64,000 nucleotides of DNA, taken from Bifidobacterium asteroides (lineage in GTDB: Bacteria; Actinomycetota; Actinomycetes; Actinomycetales; Bifidobacteriaceae). Shown here one piece after another: positions 35,568-44,667 of this stretch (positions are counted from its first letter, which is position 1; the number at the start of each line of letters is the position of its first letter). The notes below the pieces were generated by a model. That model was not told the origin of the DNA, searched no databases, and saw only the letters and a list, made by a program, of their open reading frames with translations. Position numbers and translations under genes: made by a program. Location: the NCBI RefSeq assembly GCF_003202755.1, contig NZ_QGLK01000005.1, positions 494,060 through 558,059 of the forward strand. The letters are read 5' to 3'.

Positions 35568-36179
35568 ATGACGAATCCCGAACCACTCGACGAACGCGAG
35601 GCCCGCAGGCAGTTCGTACGACGGCGGCAGAAGATGGTTTTCACCATAGTCGTCAGCGCCCTAGTGGCCATCCTGATCATCTGCGGTCTGATCATCTTCG
35701 GGTCCATCGGGCATAACGCCAAACACACCAGCATCGCCAAGCCCAACTATGGGGTCGCCGTGCCCTGCCCGCCTGACAAGTCCAAGCTGGTCAACCACCC
35801 CGACATCCGCGTGCGGGTGCTCAACGGAACCAACAAGTCCGGTCTGGCCACTGCCCTGGCCTCGGCCCTGCGCAATCGGGGATTCAACATGCAGGATGTG
35901 GCGGACTATCCGGGCAAGACCGAGACTGCCCGCACCGAGATACGCTTCGGGGCCTCGGCCATTGACCGTGGCTACACAGTGGGATCCCAATTCAACGATG
36001 CCGTGCTGATCATGGACGACCGCAGCGACGATCTGATTGACGTGGTCGTAGGGGCCACCTTCACCGATCTGAACGACGAGGACAGCGCTTCCGTCGTAGG
36101 CCGCAAGATCGAAGCCATCAAGGGATGCCAGGCCGACCCCTCCTCCATGAAGAACCTGCCCAAGGCTCCCAAGGCCTGA
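35568..36179 (+). CDS. LytR C-terminal domain membrane protein
   Basis: A 203-residue protein with a charged cytoplasmic tail, one membrane span (about 24-50) and an extracellular LytR_C domain (VRVLNGTNKSGLATALASALRNRGF through to the C-terminus). LytR_C domains occur in cell-wall ligases of the LCP family and in stand-alone actinobacterial proteins of unclear role. The start at 35568 is preferred because it begins with charged sequence right before the span and does not overlap ispE. The longer frame from 35478 runs 80 bp into ispE. Confidence 0.85.
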   Translation: MTNPEPLDEREARRQFVRRRQKMVFTIVVSALVAILIICGLIIFGSIGHNAKHTSIAKPNYGVAVPCPPDKSKLVNHPDIRVRVLNGTNKSGLATALASALRNRGFNMQDVADYPGKTETARTEIRFGASAIDRGYTVGSQFNDAVLIMDDRSDDLIDVVVGATFTDLNDEDSASVVGRKIEAIKGCQADPSSMKNLPKAPKA

Positions 36180-36254
36180 CGCCGCAGCAATGTTGCCGGC
36201 CTGGCATCCCTCCCGGGAGCGCGGACCCGGCTGTTGCAGAGCCCTCAACCGGAG

Positions 36255-36354
36255 GCGTTTACGCGCATGGTATAGTAGCGAGTACAACATCCTTGGGTCG
36301 TGGGTGTTTGCGCGCTTGGTACAGTTTCTTAGTATAGCTTTTTAGTACAGTTTT
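36255..36354 (+). repeat. Promoter-region repeats ahead of RCC1 surface protein
   Basis: Three contiguous 13-bp units fill 36316-36354: TTGGTACAGTTTC, TTAGTATAGCTTT and TTAGTACAGTTTT, consensus TTRGTAYAGYTTT. A longer imperfect repeat, G(C/T)GTTT(A/G)CGCGC(A/T)TGGTA, occurs at 36255 and 36304, 49 bp apart. Each 13-mer contains a -10-like TAGTAT or TAGTAC element. The block is about 60 bp upstream of the large surface-protein gene. Confidence 0.7.
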
Positions 36355-36414
36355 GAGTGTTGATGTCCGGGGGGATGCTGTAGCAGGCTCTGCGAAGAGG
36401 GGAGTCAACTCATC

Positions 36415-39400
36415 ATGCGTCAGCGTTCGGGCATGGCAGTCGCCGCCCTGGTCTTTCTCCTAGCTCTGTCCTGCACATCCGCTTTGGCCGGGAGCAACAG
36501 CAGCCCATCCGGAGCAGCCACGCCCACCACCTTAGACCAACAGCAGGAGGGAGGGGGGCTGGAGAACCCCTACGGGGATGATAGCCCGCAGGCCGCATCG
36601 CCGTCCTTCCCCCTGCCAACGTCCTCGCCCCTGAGCCACACGACTCCGACGCCTGCCTCACCCACGCGCGACACTGCCGGCGATGCTGCCGGCGTCCAGG
36701 ACCGGTCTTCCGCAGCCTGGACGGTCAGCTTCGACACGGCAGGCGGCGGCAGCGTCGACAGGCAGACCATCCCCGACGGGGGCCAGGCCAGTCGGCCCAG
36801 CCCCGACCCCGCCAGGAACGGATACCTGTTCGACGGCTGGTTCCAAGGTGACGTCGCCTACGACTTCACCCAGCCCGTCACCGGCAGCATCACCCTCACC
36901 GCCCACTGGACCAAGGGAGACGGCCATTGGGCCATCAGCCCCAGCCAAGGGCCCATAGCCGGGGGCGCCAAGGTCACCCTCACACCGCCCGCGCAGCGCG
37001 GCATCAGATTCAGCCAGCTCAGCATGGGCGGCCTTCATTCCGCGGCCATCAGCTCGGACGGCAACCTCTACACATGGGGAGAAAACGGCAGCGGCGAGCT
37101 GGGCGACGGCACCAACACCAACCAGAACACGCCAGTCCAAGTCAAAAAGCCCCAAAACACGCCAGAAGGATTCACCTGGAAGCAGGTCAGCATAGGTTGG
37201 TCCCATTCTGCGGCGTTCGGCTCGGACGGCAACCTCTACACATGGGGAGAAAACGGCCGCGGCCAGCTGGGCAACGGCACCAACACCAACCAGAAAACGC
37301 CAATCCCGGTCAACAAGCCCCAAAACACGCCAGAAGGATTCACCTGGAAACAATTCACCCTAGGCGACTTGAATACCGCAGCATTCGGTTCGGACGGCAA
37401 CCTCTACATCTGGGGAAACAACCAGTACGGGCAGCTGGGCAACGGCACCACCACCAACCAGAACACGCCAATCCTGGTCAACAAGCCCCAAAACACGCCA
37501 GAAGGATTCACCTGGAAACAGGTCAGCCTTAGCTGCAACCATTCCGGAGCTATAGGATCGGACGGCAACCTCTACACCTGGGGATGGAACTACACCGGCC
37601 AGCTGGGCGACGGCACCAGCACCGACCGGCACACGCCAACCCTAGTCAACAAACCCCAAGGCGCACCCGTTGGGTTCACCTGGAAGCAGGTCAGCATAGG
37701 CTGGCAACATTCCGCGGCCATCGGCTCGGACGGCAACCTCTACACCTGGGGGCAGAACTACAGAACCCAGCTGGGCGACGGCTCCAACACCGACCGGTAC
37801 ACGCCGACCCTGGTCAGCAAACCCCAAGGCGCACCCGTTGGGTTCACCTGGAAGCAGGTCAGCCTGGGCGACTGGCATTCCGAGGCGCTCGGCTCGGACG
37901 GCAACTTCTACATCTGGGGATGGAACATCAACGGCCAGCTGGGCGACGGCACCAACACCGACCGGAGCAGACCAATCCCGGTCAGCAAGCCCCAAGGAGC
38001 GCCCGTTGGGTTCACCTGGAAATACGCGATCCCAGGCTGTAACCATTCCGCAGCAATCGGCTCGGACGGCAACCTGTACACCTGGGGAGTTAACAGCAAT
38101 GGCCAGCTGGGCAACGGCACCACCACCAACCAGAACACGCCCACCCTGGTCAACTTCCCCGGCGCCGCCGCACCCACCAGCGTCCTGTTCGGCCAGGCCA
38201 AGGCCACAGGGATTACGGCCAACCAAGACGGCACCTGGCAGGCATCCACGCCCAAGCATGAGCCGGGGGGCGTGGACGTGACAGTCGGTTGGAGCCGGAA
38301 CGGGTCCCAGCCGGACGATCACCTGCAATACACGTACATCGCCCCCGAATATCAAGTCGGCTTCACTTCCAAAAACGATTCCTGCCCCGCCCCCACGGGC
38401 ATGCCCCCCAGCCAGTCCGTCACCCAGGACGGGCAGGCGGAACGCCCCTACCCGGACCCGAGGGCCGAAGGCTGCCTGTTCGACGGCTGGTTCCAAGGCG
38501 ACGTCGCCTACGACTTCAGCCAGCCAGTCACCCATGACACCATCCTGACCGCCCACTGGACCAGGGAGGACACGCAGCACTGGTCCATCAGCCCGAACCA
38601 TGGGCCCGAGACCGGCGGCACCGAGGTGACCCTGACTCCGCCCGCACAGCGAGGCATCAGATTCAGCCAGATCAGACTGGGCTACAACTATTCCGCAGCC
38701 ATCGGCTCAGACGGCAACCTGTACACCTGGGGAGGCAACGACGACGGCCAGCTGGGCAACGGCACCACCACCAACCAGAACAGGCCAGCCCAAATCGACA
38801 AGCCCCAAGGAGCACCAGAAGGATTCACCTGGAAACAGGTCATCCTCGGCGGCTGGCATTCCGCGGCAATCGGCTCGGACGGCAACCTCTACACCTGGGG
38901 GGATGACGGCAGCGGCCAACTGGGCGACGGCACCAACACCAACCAGAAAACGCCAACCCTGGTCAACAAACCCCAAGGCACGCCAGAAGGATTCACCTGG
39001 AAACAGGTCAGCCTAGGCGGTTTTCATTCCGCGGCAATCGGCTCGGACGGCAACCTGTACACCTGGGGATACAACAAGTACGGGCAGCTGGGCAACGGCA
39101 CCACCACCAACCAGAACAGGCCAGCGCAAATCGACAAGCCCCAAGGAGCACCAGAAGGATTCGCCTGGAAACAGGTCATCCTCGGCGGCTGGCATTCCGC
39201 GGCAATCGGCTCGGACGGCAACCTGTACACCTGGGGAAGAAACGACGACGGACAGCTGGGCAACGGCACCACCACCAACCAGAACAGGCCAGCGCAAATC
39301 GACAAGCCCCAAGGAGCACCAGAAGGATTCACCTGGAAACTAGCCAGCCTAGGCGAACATCATTCCGCGGCAATCGGCTCGGACGGCAACCTGTACACCT

Positions 39401-40161
39401 GGGGAAACAACCAGTACGGGCAGCTGGGCAACGGCACCACCACCAACCAGAACACGCCAATCCTGGTCAACAAACCCCAAGGAGCACCAGAAGGGTTCAC
39501 CTGGACACAAGCCAGCCTAGGAGACGGGGATTCTGCAGCTTTCGGATCCGATGGGAACCTGTACGTCTGGGGATGGAACAAATACGGCGAGCTGGGCGAT
39601 GACACCACCACCGACCGGTACACGCCGACCCTGGTGGGCAAGCCCCAAGGAGCGCCCGACGGGTTCACCTGGACGCAAGCCAGCCTGGGATGGTATCATT
39701 CCGCAGCAATCGGCTCCGACGGCCAGCTCTACACCTGGGGAAGCAACAGCAACGGCCAGCTGGGGCGCGACCCCTCCAACGCCTGGCCGTCCAGCCGGCC
39801 GGGCCCGGTCGGTTTCCCCGGAAAGCCGCAGACCACCAGCGTATGCTTCGGCCAGAATCAGGAGCAGGGCACGTGCCTCGCCGCGGGCAAGGACCTCAAG
39901 CCCAGCCCCGACGGCACCTGGAAGGTGACCACTCCCCCTTACACGCCGGGGCTGGCGCCCGTGGCCATCGACTGGACCCAGGACGGCAAACAGCAGGAAA
40001 CCGACAAGGGTAACACCTATCGGTACCTGTCCATCGCCAGCCTGCCCCTGACCGGAGGCGACGGCATGCTCCTCCTGCTCGCCACAGGACTACTCACCGC
40101 AGGAGCTGCCACAGCCGCCAAAAGCCGCCAAAAGCAGGCCCGCACGAGACAGACAGCATGA
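36415..40161 (+). CDS. LPxTG-anchored surface protein with two RCC1 propellers
   Basis: A 1248-residue cell-wall protein. A signal peptide (about 1-25) and Pro/Ser/Thr-rich linker lead to an InlB-type B-repeat (about 100-165; GYLFDGWFQGDVAYDF). Next comes an IPT/TIG-like start (ISPSQGPIAGGAKVTL, about 173-190), then seven RCC1 blades (about 197-575) and a IPT-like second half (about 583-642). The same order is repeated: B-repeat (646-716), IPT start (722-745), seven RCC1 blades (747-1128), second IPT half (1130-1205). The C-terminus has LPLTG at 1210-1214, a hydrophobic span and a basic tail, so sortase anchors it. Each blade carries H.AAIGSDGNLYTWG. Likely an adhesin; the ligand is unknown. 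Confidence 0.9.
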   Translation: MRQRSGMAVAALVFLLALSCTSALAGSNSSPSGAATPTTLDQQQEGGGLENPYGDDSPQAASPSFPLPTSSPLSHTTPTPASPTRDTAGDAAGVQDRSSAAWTVSFDTAGGGSVDRQTIPDGGQASRPSPDPARNGYLFDGWFQGDVAYDFTQPVTGSITLTAHWTKGDGHWAISPSQGPIAGGAKVTLTPPAQRGIRFSQLSMGGLHSAAISSDGNLYTWGENGSGELGDGTNTNQNTPVQVKKPQNTPEGFTWKQVSIGWSHSAAFGSDGNLYTWGENGRGQLGNGTNTNQKTPIPVNKPQNTPEGFTWKQFTLGDLNTAAFGSDGNLYIWGNNQYGQLGNGTTTNQNTPILVNKPQNTPEGFTWKQVSLSCNHSGAIGSDGNLYTWGWNYTGQLGDGTSTDRHTPTLVNKPQGAPVGFTWKQVSIGWQHSAAIGSDGNLYTWGQNYRTQLGDGSNTDRYTPTLVSKPQGAPVGFTWKQVSLGDWHSEALGSDGNFYIWGWNINGQLGDGTNTDRSRPIPVSKPQGAPVGFTWKYAIPGCNHSAAIGSDGNLYTWGVNSNGQLGNGTTTNQNTPTLVNFPGAAAPTSVLFGQAKATGITANQDGTWQASTPKHEPGGVDVTVGWSRNGSQPDDHLQYTYIAPEYQVGFTSKNDSCPAPTGMPPSQSVTQDGQAERPYPDPRAEGCLFDGWFQGDVAYDFSQPVTHDTILTAHWTREDTQHWSISPNHGPETGGTEVTLTPPAQRGIRFSQIRLGYNYSAAIGSDGNLYTWGGNDDGQLGNGTTTNQNRPAQIDKPQGAPEGFTWKQVILGGWHSAAIGSDGNLYTWGDDGSGQLGDGTNTNQKTPTLVNKPQGTPEGFTWKQVSLGGFHSAAIGSDGNLYTWGYNKYGQLGNGTTTNQNRPAQIDKPQGAPEGFAWKQVILGGWHSAAIGSDGNLYTWGRNDDGQLGNGTTTNQNRPAQIDKPQGAPEGFTWKLASLGEHHSAAIGSDGNLYTWGNNQYGQLGNGTTTNQNTPILVNKPQGAPEGFTWTQASLGDGDSAAFGSDGNLYVWGWNKYGELGDDTTTDRYTPTLVGKPQGAPDGFTWTQASLGWYHSAAIGSDGQLYTWGSNSNGQLGRDPSNAWPSSRPGPVGFPGKPQTTSVCFGQNQEQGTCLAAGKDLKPSPDGTWKVTTPPYTPGLAPVAIDWTQDGKQQETDKGNTYRYLSIASLPLTGGDGMLLLLATGLLTAGAATAAKSRQKQARTRQTA

Positions 40162-40312
40162 ACACTTCACACGAGTAAGCAACAGCCCGGGCCCATAGGC
40201 GGGACCGCCATCGCACCCTCCAACCCCGAAAGCCAGAACCAAACGGCATCCGAACCCCCAGAATGCAGACCAGGAACGCTCAGCTAGGACTAGAGCCAGG
40301 CCTGACCTAGCC

Positions 40313-41731
40313 CTAGCCCTGGCTTTGCCACCAGTCCCGCAGCTCCTGCTCGGCTGTCTGCTGGTCGACAGGGCCCTGATCCAGGCGATAGTCCAGCATG
40401 TGCCGGTAAGCACGTCCTACCTGCGGTCCGGGCTTGAGGCCCAGAATCTGCATAATCTGTCGTCCATCCAAGTCGGGCCGGATGGCATCCAAGTCCTCCT
40501 GCTGGCGCAATTGAGCCACCCTGTCCTCCAGCTCGTCCATAGCGGAGGAGAAGACCTGAGCCTTGCGCTTGTTGCGGGTGGTGGCATCGGCCCGGGTCAG
40601 GCGATTGAGCCGCTCATAAAGCGGACCGGTCTCCCGGGCATAACGGCGGACGGCCGCATCGGTCCACCGCTCATCCACATAGCCGTGGAAACGCAGGTGC
40701 ATGGAGATCAGGTCGCAGACGTCGGCAATCAGGTGGTGGTCGAAGCGCAGGGCCTTGAGGCGCTTGCGGGCCAACCTGGCTCCGACTGCATCATGATGAT
40801 GGAAGCTGACCTTGCCACCGGGCTCAAAGCGTCTGGTGGCGGGCTTGCCGATGTCGTGCAGCAGGGCGGCCAGGCGCAGGGTCAGATCCGGGGCGGGCAC
40901 AGGTCCGTCAGGTCCGGTCTCCAGGGCGATGGCCCGGTCCACCACCATCAGGGTGTGTTCAAAGACATCCTTGTGCCGGTGATGCTCGTCTATCTCCAGC
41001 TGCAGGGCGGGTACCTCGGGCAGAACGATGTCAGCCAGGCCGGACTGCACCAGGGCCTCGATGCCCTGGACGGGGTGGTCGGCCAGCATGAGCTTGGTAA
41101 GCTCGTCGCGAATCCGCTCGGCCGAGACAATGCTGATTCGATCGGTCATGTGGGTGATGGCCTCTGCGGTCTCCGGGGCGATGGTGAATCCCAGCTGGGC
41201 CACGAACCGCACGGCCCGCATCATCCGCAGGGGATCGTCGTCGAAGGACTGGCGGGGATCCACCGGGGTCCGCAGCACCTGCTTGGCCAGGTCGTTGGCC
41301 CCCCGGTAGGGGTCCACGAAGATCAGGTCGGGAACCCGCAGGGCCATGGCATTGACGGTGAAGTCGCGCCGTGAAAGATCGCCCTCGAGGCTGTCCCCAT
41401 AGTTCACCTCGGGCTTGCGGGAGTCGGGATCGTAGGTGTCTCGCCGGTAGGTGGTCACCTCCACCTTGACCTCGGTGCCGTCAGGACGCCGCCGCAGCGC
41501 GCCCAGGGTGCCGAATTTACGCCCCATGTCCCAAAAGCCCGACCCCCAGTGACGCAGAATGGGCTCGAACTGCTCGGGTCGGGCCGAGGTGCAAAAGTCC
41601 AGGTCGTGAGAGGGCCGGTGCAGGAGCAGATCGCGTACAGGACCCCCTACCAACGCCAGTTCATATCCCTGCTCGGCGAAGAGGCGCCCGAGCTCAATGG
41701 CCTCCGGCCAGACTTGGAAATCCACGCTCAC
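40313..41731 (-). CDS. cca: CCA-adding tRNA nucleotidyltransferase with HD domain
   Basis: A 472-residue class II nucleotidyltransferase that adds or repairs the tRNA 3' CCA. The head domain shows ALVGGPVRDLL and the catalytic DLDF; the neck motif DPLRMMRAVRF follows. An HD phosphohydrolase domain is visible as LLHDIGKPATR with a second His in FHHHDAVG. The tRNA-Thr in this window lacks an encoded CCA, consistent with a need for the enzyme. It is divergent from the nudix gene, the same arrangement as Rv3907c (pcnA) and Rv3908 near the mycobacterial origin. Confidence 0.95.
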   Translation of the reverse strand: MSVDFQVWPEAIELGRLFAEQGYELALVGGPVRDLLLHRPSHDLDFCTSARPEQFEPILRHWGSGFWDMGRKFGTLGALRRRPDGTEVKVEVTTYRRDTYDPDSRKPEVNYGDSLEGDLSRRDFTVNAMALRVPDLIFVDPYRGANDLAKQVLRTPVDPRQSFDDDPLRMMRAVRFVAQLGFTIAPETAEAITHMTDRISIVSAERIRDELTKLMLADHPVQGIEALVQSGLADIVLPEVPALQLEIDEHHRHKDVFEHTLMVVDRAIALETGPDGPVPAPDLTLRLAALLHDIGKPATRRFEPGGKVSFHHHDAVGARLARKRLKALRFDHHLIADVCDLISMHLRFHGYVDERWTDAAVRRYARETGPLYERLNRLTRADATTRNKRKAQVFSSAMDELEDRVAQLRQQEDLDAIRPDLDGRQIMQILGLKPGPQVGRAYRHMLDYRLDQGPVDQQTAEQELRDWWQSQG

Positions 41732-41806
41732 CCTTTCCTACGGAGTTGATGCGCCTACTAGCATACCGTTACCCCACCTGCACATTACCTTACGTAAAGT
41801 TGGAGT

Positions 41807-42475
41807 ATGATTACGCCCGCGGACATGGCGCGCATGCTTGCACATAGCGCCGACTCTGCGGACACCCATGCCCGCGGCCAGCAGAGGCAGGACCATCTTG
41901 TGGAAACCGTAAGCGAACGTCTGGATCCGCAGGTCCGCGAGCGCATACAGACAGAGGATGACGCTCCCACGCCTGCCCTCATGCCCCGGCATAAGCACGC
42001 ACCAGGACCTTCAACCTTTGCCTCCCTGGATGCCCAGGAGCTGCCCGTGGTACGTGAGTATTCGGCGGGCGGACTGATCTTCGACCGGCATGACCGGGTG
42101 GCCATCATCGCCCGGCACTCCCGCTCGGGCCATCTGGAATGGTGCCTGCCCAAGGGCCATATCGAGAAGGGGGAAACACCCGAGCAGACGGCGGTGCGCG
42201 AGGTTCACGAAGAGACTGGGATACTGGGCCGGGTGACCGATTCCATCGCCACCATCGACTACTGGTTCACCGGAACCAACCAGCGGGTCCACAAGCTGGT
42301 CCATCATTTCGTCCTGCGGATGATCGGCGGCTCCCTGAGTGTGGAAGGCGACCCCGATCATGAGGCCGAAGATGCCATCTGGGTGGACTTCTCCGACCTG
42401 ACCTCGGTGCTCAGTTACCCCAATGAGCGTAAAATAGCCTGGCTCTACGCGAGGAAGTACAAAAAACAGCCATGA
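41807..42475 (+). CDS. Nudix hydrolase
   Basis: A 222-residue hydrolase of nucleoside diphosphates linked to another moiety. The Nudix box is complete at about 117-139 (GHIEKGETPEQTAVREVHEETGI). The first 85 residues are rich in Ala, His and Arg and are not part of the fold. The ATG is preceded closely by GGAGT, too near for a normal site, so the mRNA may be leaderless or the start may be slightly downstream. Its stop overlaps the start of the DUF6049 gene as ATGA. Gene order matches mycobacterial MutT4 next to PcnA, but the substrate is not established here. Confidence 0.9.
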   Translation: MITPADMARMLAHSADSADTHARGQQRQDHLVETVSERLDPQVRERIQTEDDAPTPALMPRHKHAPGPSTFASLDAQELPVVREYSAGGLIFDRHDRVAIIARHSRSGHLEWCLPKGHIEKGETPEQTAVREVHEETGILGRVTDSIATIDYWFTGTNQRVHKLVHHFVLRMIGGSLSVEGDPDHEAEDAIWVDFSDLTSVLSYPNERKIAWLYARKYKKQP

Positions 42476-44667
42476 TCCAGACCCCCCTGCGCCCGAGCGG
42501 GCGCACCAGCCAGCGCACCCATGCCTTCAATCGATGGACCCAGTGGGCTCGAATCCTGCTAACGATCGTCCTTCTGCTGGTCTTGGTGATAGCCCCTTGG
42601 CATCCGGCACCAGCCCTGGCTGCCACCAATCAGCAGAGCTCTGCTGAGGTGGCCCTGCGCTGGTCTACGCCAGTGGTGACCGACAAGTCCGGCTATGCTC
42701 TGCGCGCTGCGGTGACCAACACCGCCAACCAGCCCATGGAGAATGCCCATCTGAGCGTGTCCACCAGCGCCCTCTACTCTTTCAGCTCCCGAACCGACAT
42801 GCAGACCTGGTCTGAAGGCCACGCCCGCATCCCCACCCCGGATCTGCTGGGCACACAGACCGTACCGACAATCCCAGCAGGGCAGAGCATCGAAGTTGCA
42901 GTCAACGTGCCGGCTGATCAGGACGCAATCAAGAAAATGGCCAGCTGGGGGCCCAAACCCGTCCGGCTTTCCCTGAGCGACGATCAGGGCCGGATCCTGG
43001 GCGACGTTTTCACTTTTCTGACCCGGACCTGGGATGGCCTGCCCACCGCAGGCACCCCCGCCCTGTCCCTGACCATGGTCCTGCCGCTGACCTCCTCGGA
43101 CTGGAACATTGACGACAAAGCCATGACAGCGCTGATGACCCAGTCAGGTTCGGGCAACGATAAAAACCGGAGTGTGACGCTAACCCGCCAAGGGGCCCGC
43201 CGCCAGGAGGACCAGAGCCAGCTGCTGTCCAAACATGGGTCCCTGCAGACCTTGGGCGATCCGGTCTATCTGTCCGCCTTCGTCAATCGTCCCCAGATCC
43301 AGGGGCTGATTCAGCCAGCCGACTTCGACATCACTGGGTATGCCTCCCAGAATCAGGACCGCTATGCCCAGGCTGGGGTCACTCCCGAATCCTGGAGCGC
43401 CCAGACCGCGGCCAAGCTCTATGCCGACAGCGCGCCTGACACATACGCCTGGCAGGGTAGACGGGAGTGGACCATGGAATCCATTACCACCGCCCGTCGT
43501 GCCGGCTATCAGACGGTCATCGCCCCCCAAGGCTTTGAGGTCGGTGCCGACACCTCCGCCCACACCGGCAAATACACCATCGAAACCAAAGCTGGAAAGG
43601 TGACCGTCCTGTCGGCCCAGCGGGAGCTCAGTAACCTGGCCAGAGGCCACCCCAGCTCCACACGCGCCACCGGGGAGCAGACACAGGCCGGGCAGACGGC
43701 CCGCTTCATAGCCCAGAGCGCTTTCTATCAGATGGAACAGCCCTACGCCGAACGCTCTCTCCTGGTCTGCTTCGATACCGATGAGGACACCCAGCAGGCA
43801 GACCGGATCATGACCGAACTGGAGCATGCCCCATGGATCAGCCTTAAGTCCATGGACAACCTGATGCAGGCGCCCGACTTCACTGGCGGGTCGTCGAGTC
43901 TGCTCAAGGCCCTGGAACTCGACAGCACCAAGAGCAGCACCAAACATGGCGATGGTTCGATAGGCACCCTGGACTCCCTGACCGCCAGCCGGGCTGAGAT
44001 CGACCGGTTCGCCACCACCATCCTGGCTGACGGCAAGCAGGATTCCCAACCCACTGCCAGCGCCACGGCAGGCAAGACCGACAGCCAGGCCCTGGCTCGC
44101 CAAGATGCCAACACCACTGCCCGACAACCTAAGGATCCGCATCAGTGGTTGAACCAGCTGACTGTCGCCCACGACGACCTGGCTCTGAAGTCACTGGGTG
44201 GAACCGCAGCCGCCGCTGGTTTGGCCGATCAGGCTGAGGCCATATCCCATCGACTCCTGGACGGGGTCAGCATCACGCCCAGCGAGTCTCTGAACGTCGT
44301 CAGCGAGACTGCCTCCATGCCCGTGACCGTCAGCAACAGCCACCCCTACCCTGTCCACGCCCGCATCAGCGCGCGAACCGACTCCATGGAGATCGTCACC
44401 TCACGTATGGCGGAGGCGGTCATTCCCGCCCGATCAGAAGCCCAGGTGACTTTCAAGGTCAGGGTGGCAGCAGCCGGCAGAGCCAATGTGGATATCGGCC
44501 TGCTGGACCGCCAGGGCAGACCCTTCGGCCAGGTGCGCCAGGCTCAGATCACCAGCAATCTACGGCTGAGCGACATGAGCGGCATGGTCATCATTGTCAT
44601 CGCCGTGCTCCTGGGACTTTTGGGGCTCTGGCGGCAGTTCCACCGTACGAAGGACCCGGACGAATGA
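42472..44667 (+). CDS. DUF6049 family membrane protein
   Basis: A 731-residue protein of the actinobacterial DUF6049 family. An N-terminal signal or anchor (about 28-48) is followed by a large extracellular region of beta-rich segments, with a poorly conserved, Gln/Asp/Thr-rich stretch near 490-560, and one membrane span near the C-terminus (about 700-722). In mycobacteria the equivalent gene (Rv3909) lies between the nudix gene and mviN. Both ends of this gene overlap its neighbours by 4 bp (ATGA), so nudix, DUF6049 and murJ are translationally coupled. It probably works in the cell envelope with the lipid II flippase; the function is unknown. Confidence 0.85.
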   Translation: MIQTPLRPSGRTSQRTHAFNRWTQWARILLTIVLLLVLVIAPWHPAPALAATNQQSSAEVALRWSTPVVTDKSGYALRAAVTNTANQPMENAHLSVSTSALYSFSSRTDMQTWSEGHARIPTPDLLGTQTVPTIPAGQSIEVAVNVPADQDAIKKMASWGPKPVRLSLSDDQGRILGDVFTFLTRTWDGLPTAGTPALSLTMVLPLTSSDWNIDDKAMTALMTQSGSGNDKNRSVTLTRQGARRQEDQSQLLSKHGSLQTLGDPVYLSAFVNRPQIQGLIQPADFDITGYASQNQDRYAQAGVTPESWSAQTAAKLYADSAPDTYAWQGRREWTMESITTARRAGYQTVIAPQGFEVGADTSAHTGKYTIETKAGKVTVLSAQRELSNLARGHPSSTRATGEQTQAGQTARFIAQSAFYQMEQPYAERSLLVCFDTDEDTQQADRIMTELEHAPWISLKSMDNLMQAPDFTGGSSSLLKALELDSTKSSTKHGDGSIGTLDSLTASRAEIDRFATTILADGKQDSQPTASATAGKTDSQALARQDANTTARQPKDPHQWLNQLTVAHDDLALKSLGGTAAAAGLADQAEAISHRLLDGVSITPSESLNVVSETASMPVTVSNSHPYPVHARISARTDSMEIVTSRMAEAVIPARSEAQVTFKVRVAAAGRANVDIGLLDRQGRPFGQVRQAQITSNLRLSDMSGMVIIVIAVLLGLLGLWRQFHRTKDPDE

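Noticed and set aside
36658..39668. Series of minus-strand frames inside the RCC1 gene
   Set aside because: They repeat with the RCC1 repeats and give Val/Gly-rich products; the plus strand has a signal peptide, blades and sortase motif.
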